From: Astrothelium macrocarpum
Taxonomy: Eukaryota > Ascomycota > Dothideomycetes > Trypetheliales > Trypetheliaceae
Direction of reading: 5' to 3'
Length of the DNA stretch: 52,936 nt
NCBI GenBank assembly: GCA_021030915.1
Contig: JAGEMR010000177.1
Span: forward strand, 1-52,936
Under the pieces are notes generated by a model. The model was not told where the DNA came from and searched no databases. It worked only from the letters and a program-made list of their open reading frames with translations. Made by a program: the position numbers and the translations under genes. This document shows, in pieces, positions 10,126 through 22,934 of the stretch (positions are counted from its first letter, which is position 1; each line of letters begins with the position of its first letter).

Positions 10126-13100
10126 ATGGCTAGCAACGGCAACGCTGAGGCCATGGCTTCAGTCCTTGCTGCGGTGGCGACAATGCAGTCCAATGTGGAC
10201 AGCGTGCAGAAGAGCAAAGCTGATGAGTACCTCCAACAGTTTCAGAAATCTGTATGCGTGCTTTCCCTACACCACTTTCGCTTCATCGCTAACCTCTGAC
10301 GTCCAGACTGATGCATGGACCATGACCATGGCCATCTTGCACTCGACCGATACCACTCAGGAGGCCAAGTTCTTCGCTGCTCGAACACTCAAAGGAAAGG
10401 TCAGCAATGCGAACTCTTTGAAATGGCAATTTGGGCTGACTCATGTAGATTGGTTTGGATCTATATCAGCTTCCAAGCGAAACCGTCACAGGACTGCGTG
10501 ACACTCTTCTCTCTCTCCTCGCCCAGTTCGAGGCAGGTCCCAAGCCTGTTCGTACACAGCTGTGCATCTGCTTGGCAGACTTGGCAATCCATATGACAGA
10601 GTGGAAGGACGCGTTGCAGCAAGTCGTTACAACTCTAGGAAATGGCTCCCAGAGCGTCCGCTCTCTTTTGGGCTTTCTCCAAGTTCTACCGGAAGAGTTT
10701 ACGGGACGAAAAATCAACATGACTGTATGTTCGACCGATCTACCATTACTTGGCCATGTATCGCCACCTGCTCGAGTCGAAATCTTGATCTAATCTTTGA
10801 ACCACAGGAGGATGCGTTGGCTTCCAGGGTACAGGAACTGCTCGAGGACAACGCTGACAAGGTCGTTGGCCTTTTGACTCAATACGCCGCATCATCTGGC
10901 AAGTATCCATTTCCATATCCGCCATCGTACAATTTGGCTAATGAGACGTCCAGCAACGGCGGCCAAGGACCCGCAACTTTTGGCATGTATCATGTCCTGG
11001 CTGAAAGAAGTTCCACTCAACGATATTGTCAACGGACCATTGTTGACCAGTATCATGAATAGCTTGAATGACGATGGTCCATTCGAGTCCGGAGTTGACT
11101 GTCTATGTGCAATTTTCAGAGAGACAACCGACGTTGATTCATGCTTAGCTGTGATACGGACGTTGTATCCACGCATCCTATCGCTGAGACCACAATTATC
11201 ACTGGCTGCGCAGGAAGAAGACTACGATACTTTTCGTGGATTAACTCGAATCTTCGTTGAAGCTGGAGAAGCATGGTTAGTGCTCATTGCACGTGCGCCT
11301 GAACAATTCCAGAGTCTTGTTGAAGCCATACTCGAGAGCATCGCATTGGACAAGGACCGTGATGCTACCAAGATGACTCTGAAATTTTGGTACGAATTCA
11401 AGCAGCAGTTATCTACAGAGAAATTCAATCAATCTCGACTGCACTATGCGGGAGTTTGGTCCAAGCTCGTGGATGTCATGATGATCCAGCTGGAGTATCC
11501 CAAACCCGAGAATGGAAATGAGGATGATATGTTCGAAGGAGATCGTATGGCAGAAGAGAATTTCCGCCAGCTCAGACACTATATGGGTGACGTTCTCAAA
11601 GATTGCACAGAGGTGATTGGTGTTGAAGAATGCTTGTTCAAGGCCTTTGGTGCCTTTGACAACTGGGTAAGAGCGCATGCTGCCCAAGCAACTGCAGGAC
11701 ATATTCCGGAATGGCAAAAACTAGAGGCTGCCGTCTTCAGTTTCCGGGCATTAGGACGAATGGTACCAGAGGACGAAAGCATTGTATTACCGCAGTTTGT
11801 GCAACTCGTTATTCAAATACCGGATCATGACAAAATCCGTTTCCAGGTATTAATGGCCCTTGGAAGGTATACGGGATGGACTGCACAACATCCAGACACT
11901 CTCAAACCCCAATTCGACTATATCGTGGCCGCATTCGACCATCGGTCACGAGAAGTTGTCAAAGCTGCTGCACTATCGATGAGATTCTTCTGCCAAGACT
12001 GTGCGGAGCATCTCAAGGACTATACAACACAACTCCAGCAGCTTTATGAAAACGTCCGCGACCGGTTACCTCCGCAAAGCCAGAATGAACTGACTGAGGG
12101 TGTAGCTGCCGTTGTCGCGGGACAGCCTACTGAACGTATTTACGAGGCACTCAAACTATTTTGTGACCCATTGATGAAACGTTCCATGACAATGGCACAG
12201 AGAGCAACCACAGAGAAGGAGATCGAGGACGTGGCCGAAAGCATCCAATTACTCACAATCTTCGTCCAAAATGTTCAAATACAAGTCCCAGCAGAGCAAG
12301 AACATCCTGCAGTTAAGTACTGGCAAGAGATGTTCTCGCCTTTATCAGCCATACTCGACAGGTTTCCACGGTCTTTCCCAATTCAGGAGCGCATTTGTAG
12401 GTGCTGGCGGTACACAATTCTCTCCTATCGCGTGGCTTCTGCTCCGCTACTCCCATTACTTGTCAACAAACTCTCCACCTTCTTTACCGAAACACAGCAG
12501 GGCTGCTTCCTCTGGACTTCTGATGCTATCGTACGCGAATTCTCCGAAGACAAGGCAAGCATCGACCCACGCCTTGACCAAACCCTGCTCGATGCAGTCT
12601 TCAAATTCTTTGAGCAACAGACCACTACATTTCTCCGTGCTCTCAACGGCGTAACGCCAGAGGAGCTTCCAGATGGTAAGTCCGAACCGACTCCCTTTCA
12701 CCTCAACAACCCAAACCATACTGACCATCACTTCCTCCCTCCAGTAATCGACGACTATTTCCACCTCGCAATCTCCACCATCGACTACTTCCCCCGCCAC
12801 TTCCTCGCCAGTCAACTCACCCCCTCCATCCTCGCCGCCTCCTGCACGGCCCTCACCCTCCTCAAAGAACACCCCCTCACCCAGACCCTCTCCTTCCTCC
12901 GCGACTTCCTCATGTGGGGCAGCGCCAAACCCCCGGTCTCCATCATGCCCAACCTCGACGACATGTCCTCCACCACCGACTCCCTCACCACCCCGTCCTC
13001 CTCCTCCAACACCACCACCACCACCGCCTCTATCCCCGACGAAAACCCCCCCGAGATCCGCCACGCAGTCCGCGACCTCGTCCCCGCCAACGGCTTCGGC

Positions 13101-13439
13101 GAAAATCTCACCCGCCGCTGCCTCACCGGCATGCTGTACTCGTTCCCGGAGGACTGCGTGGCGGACGCGTCGAGCGTGCTGCTCAAGCTCTTCCACCTGT
13201 TCCCCGGGCCCTCGGCCCAGTGGACCGCGGCCACCATCGCGCTGCTGCCCGCCGGCAGCGTTGCGGAGCAGGAGCGCGAGAGGCTCGCGGCGAATATCGC
13301 GCAGCGCATCGAGAACCGCGAGATCGAGAAGGTCCGTCCACTGTTGCAGGATTTTTGTCGCGACTTTCGGAGGAGGAATGTCGCGCCGAGGGAGGGGTTG
13401 GGCAGGTTGGAAGGGGGGAGGTTTCGGTTTGCTGGGTGA
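10126..13439 (+). CDS. MTR10: Importin-beta family nuclear import receptor, MTR10/transportin-3 type
   Basis: HEAT-repeat karyopherin that imports SR-type RNA-binding proteins and acts in mRNA/tRNA traffic (family knowledge). Six exons: 10126-10251, 10307-10399, 10449-10724, 10808-10898, 10954-12675, 12745-13439; 1000 aa, close to the usual length. The N-terminal importin-beta region includes QEAKFFAARTLKGK and LRDTLLSLL; the helical repeats continue to the end. The fourth intron (10899-10953) has a gcaagt donor, a GC-AG intron: only this junction keeps the frame and rebuilds KDPQLLACIMSWLKE. The last intron (69 bp) has no stop and is a multiple of three, so it can be missed. A Ser/Thr-rich loop sits near residue 840-860. 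The last 700 bp are far richer in G+C than the rest. Confidence 0.93.
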
Positions 13440-13552
13440 GTCCGCTGGTTGGGGGGTGGGTGAGAATTGAGGTGGGTGTTGATGGGATGTTGGGGGGAAA
13501 TAATGGGAATGCATGGCGTGGAGTTTAGATGCTGATTTATGATTGATGGGTT

Positions 13553-13627
13553 GACGGATGGATGGATGGATGGATGGACGGAAGGTTGGAACGGATGGAG
13601 TGGATGGAATGGAATGGATGGAATGGC
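13553..13627. repeat. GATG/GGAAT microsatellite
   Basis: Perfect (GATG)n from about 13556 to 13577, followed by imperfect ggatgg and ggaat units to about 13627. It lies about 115 bp after the MTR10 stop codon. Short open frames through it are artefacts of the repeat. Confidence 0.85.
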
Positions 13628-16600
13628 ATTGCTGAAATTGCGCGGAGAGTGTCTAAGTTAAATCATAGAAGCAATAATATGATGAGTAGAAATGTTTCTC
13701 AAAACTTGATTAGTGATTGTCTTGGGGATATGTCGGCATGTCTTGCCGGCCTCGAGACATATCCGAGAGGGTCCACAATGCGACTCGAGCTATCGAAACA
13801 CCAAACTTTTTGGACAAAGGCTACCTTGCTGACTATCATCGGGAGCCTCTTGGATTTGTGTACGACTGTGCCATCAGCATTGCGCTACCATAGTTTTGGA
13901 CTGGACTGCTGACTTCCTCACTATTTTCCTCATCTTCACGTCTGGGTACAGAAAGTGACCAAGTCCGTAGCGGTTACCCAAATCACAAATCTCACTGCGT
14001 TCGTATAAGAATCCTTAATTTTAGGGATGCCAGGCGTGGCAACTTCTTGTTCGATGATTGCAACCTCTGTATTCGGGTTCCATGGACGTGACTTTGTGAT
14101 TTGATGTCTTTATAGTCCATATCACAGGCGAGTGCCGTCTCGTGGAGCTGTCAAATCCGTCTCAACAGATGATGTTGTCATGAGCAATGATCTTCTTGCG
14201 CCCTTGCAAGTCGTAAATGTTTGGCACGCCTTATGCAAGATCGACAAGACGATATTTCAATCGCACAAGTGACATGTGTATGGCCTTCTTCAACGACGCA
14301 GACTCCTATTACGACTCGAGGGGTCGAAAACACCAGACTGGTCAAGAAATTTATCAATGAAATCTCCGCCATTTGTTTCTTATTTAGGGTCTTCTACACG
14401 CGTGGATCAGGTCGCAATGAACGACTTGCAAGTAGAAATTTCACTGGGCGAGCCTTGTATGTTTAGTAGCTGCCGTACTGAAATCTGACTTGTTGCTTTG
14501 ACTTTTCCCAGTGGAGATGCAGAAGAATTTGAAAGGATCCCAGTACAACTTGAGCAATCGAAAACAGCGGACAGCTCGAGAGAATGACGGCAAAAGCTGT
14601 ACCGCTAAGCATTGCTAAGAATCCACTCAACATGCATATGGCTAAAGCTAAAGAGTGGGCGAAGACCTGCCTGTATCAATCTAGCTACTATCTTAGCTAC
14701 TGAACTGAAGTCCAAATACATACATTTCAATATTGACTTTACCTTGCTGCGACGAATTCAAGAAAGTCTCGAGTAGACTCAAGTATTTAGAACAACCGGA
14801 TCATGAAAAGTTCATATCGAAAGCTGCGTACTTTACGCTTGATGAATGACTTCTAATCGTGTACTTGGTAAGAGAGGACGCATGTACAAGGACTTCCCTA
14901 GGTGAATGTTATAGATGCATTGGCTAGATAGTGAGCCCATATTGCAGAAGTGGGAATTGTCACTGCCTTTTCAGTGGCTTTTAATAATTACGCCAGTGAA
15001 TCAGCGCACCGTAATGCACATATTCTCTTCGTAGCTCCCTAGCTTAGAAAATCAAGCTTCTTGACGACTTCTTCTCAGCTTAAATTTGAATGCATGCTTT
15101 GAACGCTTCACCATTGCTTGCTGTAGGCAAATCTAGGTATCTAGAAGCACCAGACTTATGCAGAAAAGTACCATCAGAGTCCATACTGCGTTCCTTGTTG
15201 AGGGCCTTTCGAACATGCGTATACCAACTCCAGGCAAGGAGCAGTAGACGGATGTAGAGCTGCCGCAAAGTAGCCTGATTCTTGCATTAGCTAGTTAGCT
15301 GAGACTGAGTCAATCAAAGCAACATTAGCAAAAGTTAGGACGAACCATTCGCTAGAGCTTTTCCTATGATACCCAGTCTTAAGACTTACCGAGATATGAT
15401 CAAAGGGGTAAAAATCCTTGATTACTATGCCTTGCAAAGAATGGCTCATAGAGAATGGAAAGCCAGACAAAATTTGTCTGAACAAGTTGAAGGACGGATA
15501 GGTAGACTGTCCCACTCCAAAACCAAGGAGATCTCGGCATTGTTGTCATGAGTTCATGCTCTCAGGCCTTTCCTTTTTTCTTTTGGCTGCAGACGACATG
15601 GGGAGACCTCCATTACAATCCGGGCAATCCGATCCGCCACGTTAACGAAGAAACAGTCTAGTTGAAAGTTACGCCCCCCATCGTTACGGACGTTTTTCTG
15701 AATTTGTATATTGCAAAGCATTGTTCCATTCGACCTGCGGCATCTATTATTGAATGGTTGGTGGCTTTTGATCATTCCAAAACTGTCAGGGTGCCTGAAC
15801 ATGCTATCAACAAAGTCGAGGGACTTTACATGGAGTTCAAGCATTGATCAACATCAAGGGGTTCGTTCAACACATGACTAGCATGTCGCCGCCTAATGTT
15901 CTTGTTTTGGATCCCCTGAAAGTGTACCCAAATCATATCGTCTTTCGCGGCGTCTTTAGTTGCAATAGGAGATGATGGTGTGCTTTTTCTCGTAAACGAT
16001 AGATCCCAGGAGCCTGCTAAGCTATTCGAATAGCAAATTACCAAATTGTATAATGGATGTGCTGTTAATAGCTACATCCCACGATTTAGTTGGGCGCCGA
16101 ACATGTGCGCAGCTAATTCTATCTCTTGGTACCCACAACATTGCTTCTTGGACCCATGGGTTGGCACCTGGGACGCGTTGTAGATTAGAGGGACAGACGC
16201 CATGTGCCAGATTTGACAGCTTTGAGTGCGTTTGGCAGACATGCATAAAGACTTGATGATTGATCAGCATATTCCAAGAATGGCTAGATCGGTGAGTGGG
16301 TAGATAGAAGAATTGACAGGGCGTCATTGGCTTTCGTCGTTTAGTTAATATTGTTCGGAGTTCGCATCGAGTGTCTATGTCGTGGTGCATTTTCGTCTCC
16401 TCAGCGATTGGTTGCGGACTTGTCTAGTTTGTCACGAGAATTTGGGTTCCGTTGCACGGCAAATGATTAGGCTGTTGATTGGTTAATTGCACATCGCTTG
16501 GAAATGGAAGACAATTGACGCGGAGAAGGCCAAGAATGAGCATGTTTCTTCAAGCGCCCACCCCATTGCCCAGAATTTCATTAGGTCTCCTTGGGACAAA

Positions 16601-19417
16601 AATGACCTATGAGATGAATTGGCATGTTCGTGTCCATCGGAGATCCGATACAGGTAGCACTTTCAATGACCCTGAGATCATTTCGCAAACTCGCTCTAAT
16701 CTCCTGCTTTGTGCATTCGATTCTAATGCCGAAACAATAAACTCACCATGGGTGTGATACGTGTTCGAAGCCTGCAAGGCCTACCGGTCCTTGGTCTATA
16801 GCAGCATTCTCTGTTAAAACCCCAGCTGAATTGAGACACTGTGGGTCCTCGGCTTCCGCGATTGAATCAGTGCCGTAATCGGTGAACAACCAATACGTGA
16901 TCAAATGGTCTTTGAGCTTTCATTACTTGTTCGCTCCTCGAAGCACGTTGCTTTCGCGAATGATGTAGCCTGGCACTAATGGTAGACTTATGCATCATTC
17001 AAGGGGCATTCAGCTGAATGAGATTCTGGTAACGACTGGAGTTCCTAGTGTTGAAAGCGCAAGCCCATGGCAGTGGAACTCGAGGCCAAAGCTGCAGCTG
17101 CATGTCACTTTGGGACCAGCCTTGGGCGAGTGGTCGCCAACGCAGCCCGATGAAAGATTCTTTGAAGCTAGAGAGGCGGCTAGCGTCCCGTTCCTATCCG
17201 GTTGATAGTCTGCATATTCCCTCTTGGATAAGCAAACCTTGCCGGTGACGCAAGTAGCGCAGGTGAGCCTGTCCAAGGACCACGAGTCTGCGATATGCTT
17301 GAGCTGTACGTACTGTTTGTCTAGACGCTTCGCTAAGAGGCGCCGTGTAAGTAATCAATGTCAGGTGATGAATTGCGTGCACAAGCGATCGGATCAGCGG
17401 TCAGGATGTGTTGCCTCTTACTTCAGGCCAGTGCCAAGTGCAAATCAGCTAGCCACAAGCAGGCACACTGGAAGATTTGTCACCAAGAATAGCGTCTCCT
17501 AGTCCGCTACGGCCATATCCGTGTACGGATCGACGGGTAATCTGCACGCCAAAGGCTTCATGGCGCGCACCACATGATTGGTCGTCCGAGCCTCAGTTGG
17601 CGATATTCGAGTCACACATCGGCCAAAAAAAATTAAATGCTAGCAATGTGGGTGCCTGGATTGCGTGCAGGGTTTGGAGAAGGGAATGAAAGGGCAAAAG
17701 CAATTACGCACGTAAACATGTATGGGTACCGAGGCTGAGGCGGAGTCGATGAATGGGAACGACTGCTAAAAGCGGTACCTGACAGGATCCCCCTCCAACC
17801 CAACCCCGAGTAAAGTCAAGGCCAAAATCTCCAATCAATGATGCGCACAGAGCGGCGGGAGAGCTCGTAGCCACACCCGCACGTTTTCCGCCCGAACGAT
17901 GCGAAGGGGAATCGGACCCTCCCGTGCAAAAACAACACCGACAGAGCTACCGCAGCGGGAAGATGAACGCATGCGATGAGGGCATGCTGCTTGACAGCAA
18001 CGTGGGTGGTTGATGGGCAAGTTTCACTATTTGCTTTTGCCCACGCCATGCTGCAAGGCTTTCAGCCCAATGCCTGACTCGGATAGCACAGAATCGAGGG
18101 TCCTGAATTGCACTGCTCGCGCCATGTGGCTGCTTCCTGCCCCTCACGCATCATCTGGCGCACTGACGCTCAGAGGGTACAGTAGTTGGATCGCGGATCA
18201 GCCTAAACCCTTGGACTAGGGCGCGCTCTGGCCTCACGTCGATCCCGCGTCGCGACTAGGCTACAGCCCGGCCATTGAAACGCCAGACAAACCAGCCCTG
18301 AACTTCACCGATGCGCTCTTCTCTCCTCGGCCGTAGCGGCTTTTGCAGCTCGTCCGTGGGGAAACAGAGGCGTGAGCAGTTCGCTCGGCGCTCGACCAGT
18401 TCACACTCCCGCTTCGGCCCCGTCCACCAATGCCCATCGTCCGCCCCGCTGCGAGGGTCTTCAAATGTCAAGCTCGCCCTAAATGCTGTAGATTGCCAGA
18501 TTTTCGCAGTCTTTTCCTCCTATGCACTGCCTTTTGATTGACTTGGCTCGAACGCCCGCTCCTAGCCTTGAAACGACGACCACCTGCCTACAAAACCGCT
18601 TAAGACGCCATATCCACCGAAAACTTCCATCCCCGTTCATTGATTGTTATGGCCCCTGAGTCTTGCGTCCCGTTTTAGAGCTCAAAGGTTGGCGATTATT
18701 TGTTGCTGCCCTGCATCGAGACTGTGCAGCTAAGTTGTTGGATCTAAATATTGGACCCCCATCCCTACTCCATCCCATTCCTACCTACAGTACAATTGGA
18801 TTTTCTGGTTTCGTCTGTTCGATCGTTTTTCTCTCGTCCCGTCTCTCGTCCCGTCGGGATAATAACCTGATCAAGCAAGGATTATCTGTCTGCCCGGCTT
18901 CGTTCATACATCAAAGATCTATTGTTACTAGGTATCCCCCTCCCCCCCCACCATTATCACCTTCAGCCGCTAGGGTTTGGATCTGCACCAAGCTCCTCCG
19001 AACCGTGCTTGAAGCACTTTCTTTTTTCCAACCCCATTCGCAAAGACTTTCTCGCTTGACTCTTCGTATCTTGCTTCCGGCTCAACTTGCACGTCTCATC
19101 CGGCGCCGTTAGCATAGCCGTGTTCTTACATTGCGATCAGCACTACTGAGCAGTCTTCAATTGTATCTTGCAGCACACCTCTCCTCAAGACAGTAATTCT
19201 TTGTGCTTTTGTTTCACATCAGCTCAGCAACCGATGCCCAGAAGCAACTTTCTATCGCGAGTGCAGACTGACTTGGAGCATCCACAAATACAGGCGCAGT
19301 CCATCCCATGAGACACAAGCGGTCCAACAAGGCCATGTGTGACGGTCATTGACAATACGAGTGCTAGTCGCACATTTACAACTTTAATCCTTTCTGTGAA
19401 TCCCAACACTCTGTTAC
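13628..19417. other. Long gene-poor region upstream of the Zn2Cys6 gene
   Basis: About 5.8 kb of normal composition with no gene I can support. The frames are short and unlike known families. One stretch reads like protein: an open segment from a possible acceptor (ctgcag) at 15594 to 15844 on the plus strand encodes WGDLHYNPGNPIRHVNEE, then one stop, then LKVTPPIVTDVFLNLYIAK and about 40 further residues. The neighbouring frame 15366-15551 is also helical-looking. This may be a decayed gene. Bases from about 18600 to 19417 are C/T-rich and probably are the leader of the regulator. No tRNA, rRNA or snRNA was recognised. Confidence 0.5.
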
Positions 19418-20254
19418 ATGGCTTCAAGAAGTACTTCCCCACCATCGCAAGATCCTTCCACAGAGGCTGCTGCCGGCTCCGAGACTGTTGGAAGGACGGA
19501 GCAAACCACCGCACCCAGAACAAGAGCATCTCGAAGACGAACCAAGACGGGATGTCTGACATGTCGAAAACGTCGTATCAAGTGCGGTGAGGAACGTCCC
19601 ATCTGCAATAATTGCATCAAGTCGAAGCGGCATTGTGAGGGGTACAATCAACGGGTAGTTTTCAAAACTCCAAATACCGACTTTCGAGTTCCTGGCGGAG
19701 GCAGCACCATTCCATATCATACGGGTTCTTTGCCTGGAACAGCGAGGAATACGAATCAAAGCCCAGTCCCACCATCGACGCAGGTGTATCCGCTCACGCC
19801 TCTTGCGCCCCGAGGACCGGATCCACATGAATATGGGTTAGTTGGAGACCCAGTTTCTGCAACTTCTGGCCATAACAATGTTATGGGAACATTCTTTCCC
19901 TATGGAACACCCCAAACAGATCAGCTCCATCATCAAATTCCGCTCTCCGAACAATACACTCCAGGCTCGGAAGCATATTCCCAGCCATCTCTCCAGGCCC
20001 AGTATTATACAACCGGTCATGCACCACCTACTCCCATGTCTGCCAGCCTCCAAAGTCAGCATGCGTTTGGTTATAATCAATATGCAGTATATCAAAATTC
20101 CCCAGTCATTCAGGAGCAAACCCCTATCACCGCAACGAGTACCACACCGGAAACCTCGTTTTCGATGTCAGCCCAAAGTCGACCTTCAGATCAACGTCAA
20201 ACTAGGCCAGAATGGCGGACGAACCTGTTTGACGGGCAAATTAATCATCAGCAA

Positions 20255-20285
<31 letters not shown>

Positions 20286-22934
20286 TATACCAGTCCGCCG
20301 AATACCCTCCAGCCTACGTACCGGGACACAACTATTTATCGACGCCAATCACTCCTTCGCAAGGTACGGGTCACTTTCATACTCCCTTTCCATACCTCTG
20401 CGTCGGTTCTACTGGCAGCGTTGATTTCCCTGAAAACCTAAAATTTGAACAAGCAATTGCTTGATATCCAACCAAAAATCTAATTCGGTCAATTACTCAG
20501 AGCCGCACCCACCAAGCCACGCTGCTCCGCAAACAGATGGTGTTTGGTACCAGTTGCCACCTGAGGCTGCAGTTAGTCCGACGCAATATTTGGAACGAGC
20601 GGCAGTTGAATACGAAGATGATGAGTACTTTGACGTTAATTCCGACGAAGAAATGGAAGTCGACCCTGCGCAGGCCTTGCAGGCAGGCCACAACCGTCAA
20701 GACTTGGGCCAGATGCTTACCTTGCAACAAGCTAATACGGATGAACTTCATGCGAGACGATTTGACGCCTTTCTTTATAGTGGTATCCTAGACCATTATC
20801 ATGCGGAATGGGTTGCTAATCCGTTAAAGAACCCTCAAACAGCAAGAGTTTTTTCGCATTTTGTAAATTCGACAGGGCCTGCAATGTCTGTATTTGAAAG
20901 AAATACTCGAAACACGTCTGTTCTCTTCAGCGACGGGCCAGTACCAAAGTACCAGCAAGGTCTGTGGACGTATACTATGCCAATGATGGCTCTTCATCAT
21001 CAGGGCTTGCTCCATGCAATGCTTGCACTTGCTAGCATCCACATTGCGAAAATTCAGGATGCTTCGATTACTCCATCATTCAAGCATTATGCCTATTCAC
21101 TCAAACGAGTACAACATTGCTTGGTTCATCCTCATAAACGTAATCAAGTTACCACATTGGCTGCATCTCTCTTGCTTGGTTTCTATGAAATAATGGCAGC
21201 GGAGCACTCAAAATGGAGCAGTCATCTGGCAGGTGCAAGACAGCTGCTCAATGAGACTGATTTTACGGGAATGCACAAGGACCTTCGTAGTAGGAAAGCC
21301 GAAAGGAAAGCCTACGAAGCTTTTGAAGCTCAAAAAATGATGAGTCTTGAGTATCCATACAATATGCGGCGACCCTCGCACCAGTGGCACGTTGACGAGG
21401 TTCCAGATATTGATGAAAGCATTGTCAGTCATTTTATGGGTCACGAAGTACGGTATGATGAATACGGGCACGTTTACAGGAAATTATCCGGGCCAAGGAC
21501 GATTCCCTCCGAAGTCGATCTGGGAAGGTTTGAGGTTTGGCAAGATTTGTACTGGTGGTATTGCAAGCAAGACATCTATCAAAGCATTGTTAGCGGTAAC
21601 CCACTCATGTAAGTTCTCCTATATCCTATCACGATGTATCTGCTCACTCTCTCCGCAGTCGCGATTTCCGCCGGTGGTCAGACTGTCCACCTCGAGCACC
21701 TATTGGCCGACCTGATGCAGTCGTCGGTACCAGTGATCATCTCTTCTTATTACTTGCTCGAGTGGCGGACTTCGCAGCAAGAGATCGCGAAAGAAAACTC
21801 AAGGTTCTAGCTGCTAATGGAGGTGTCTGGAAACCACCGCAAGGCCCTCCACCCGGAGCCGGGGAAGCGCTACCTCCAACTCCCTATATTGGTACTCCAA
21901 ACATGAGTGGAATGCCAACGTCCGCTAGCAATACTTCAGATAGGCGACCTGGTCCTCCAGGTATTCCTATGCCACAAATGTCCTTCTATGGCATGGCCCC
22001 TTCCTCAGAGGTTCGTATGCCGTCTTCATACGCCTCTAGACAAGAACCCTCTCTCTACCACCCACAGTCTCCTCCCCAAAGCCCCGCCTCATCCAACTAC
22101 GACATCCCTGCAGCCACCACCTCCGCCCTTGCAGAATGGTCTAATATCCAAGCCGCCGTCTCCTCCTTTCCCAACCACCTTGGCGCTCACTTCCAACCCC
22201 TTACTGCCGAAGAAGAACCCTCCTACGAAACGCCCTTCGGCCTCGCCCTCACCTATCGCTCCTTCGACATTGCCTGCACTTGGGCCGTCTACCACATGAC
22301 GCAAATCATCCTCCTCCGCAGCCACCCCTCGATGCCCGCGGCCGCCATGCTCGCCCAGGGCTTTGCAGCACCCCAAACCGCGTCGCACGCCATTGCCGTT
22401 GGCCGCATCGCCGCCGGGATTGTGCCAAACCCAATGCCAGCGCAGCTGAATGCAGGACTTGGCGCTGCGCTCACAGAGAGCACCATGCCGCTATTCTTCG
22501 CAGGAGTACAGTACCGCGAGTACGCGCAGCGCGAGTGGCTTGTCACACGAATACGTGGGATCGAGACGCGCACGGGCTGGGCGAGCGCGGGTCTCATTGC
22601 CGATGGCTGTGAAAAGGCATGGGTCAAGGCGTATGAGGCAGGTAGAGGACCCAAGTGGGAGCAGATGGGGGCGGCGGCGGAGAATGCCATGGATGAGCGC
22701 CGGCATTGGGCAACGGGGTATCGGTGGTACAGGGCCGACGGTACGATAATGGGGAGGGAGGATGGGATGATCAGACCCGTGCGACAGGGCGAGGGGCCAG
22801 GGCAGTCGCAAGTTGGCCAGGATCCGGATCAGACGGATAGGAGCTTGTTGAAGACGAGCGAGAAGGCGAGGTTGCATTGGGCGATGGGGATCATGGGGAT
22901 GGAGGAGGATGTGAAAAAGATGAGTATGGAGTAA
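19418..22934 (+). CDS. Zn(II)2Cys6 transcription factor
   Basis: Fungal nuclear regulator with an N-terminal binuclear zinc cluster C46-x2-C49-x6-C56-x6-C63-x2-C66-x6-C73, preceded by an Arg-rich patch. Exons are 19418-20363, 20501-21608 and 21659-22934; introns 137 and 50 bp; 1109 aa. Residues 100-340 are Pro/Ser/Gln-rich and include twelve consecutive Gln (278-289). An acidic patch (DDEYFDVNSDEEMEVD) follows the first intron. The remainder resembles the fungal-specific transcription factor region, with the typical HSKWSSHLAGARQLL segment. A disordered Pro-rich loop lies after the second intron. The target genes are unknown: nothing adjacent looks like a pathway, and both flanks are gene-poor for 4-6 kb, which suggests extended regulation. 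I do not recognise the orthologue. Confidence 0.9.
20249..20284 (+). repeat. CAG/CAA repeat encoding poly-Gln
   Basis: Twelve consecutive CAG or CAA codons in the regulator's first exon. The mixed codons suggest a stable tract, but the pure CAG part (six codons) could vary between strains. Confidence 0.95.

Noticed and set aside
12456..13528. Long open frames on both strands over the MTR10 3' end
   Set aside because: Artefacts of the GC-rich last exon, with Gly/Arg/Pro-biased composition; the spliced MTR10 frame explains the region.
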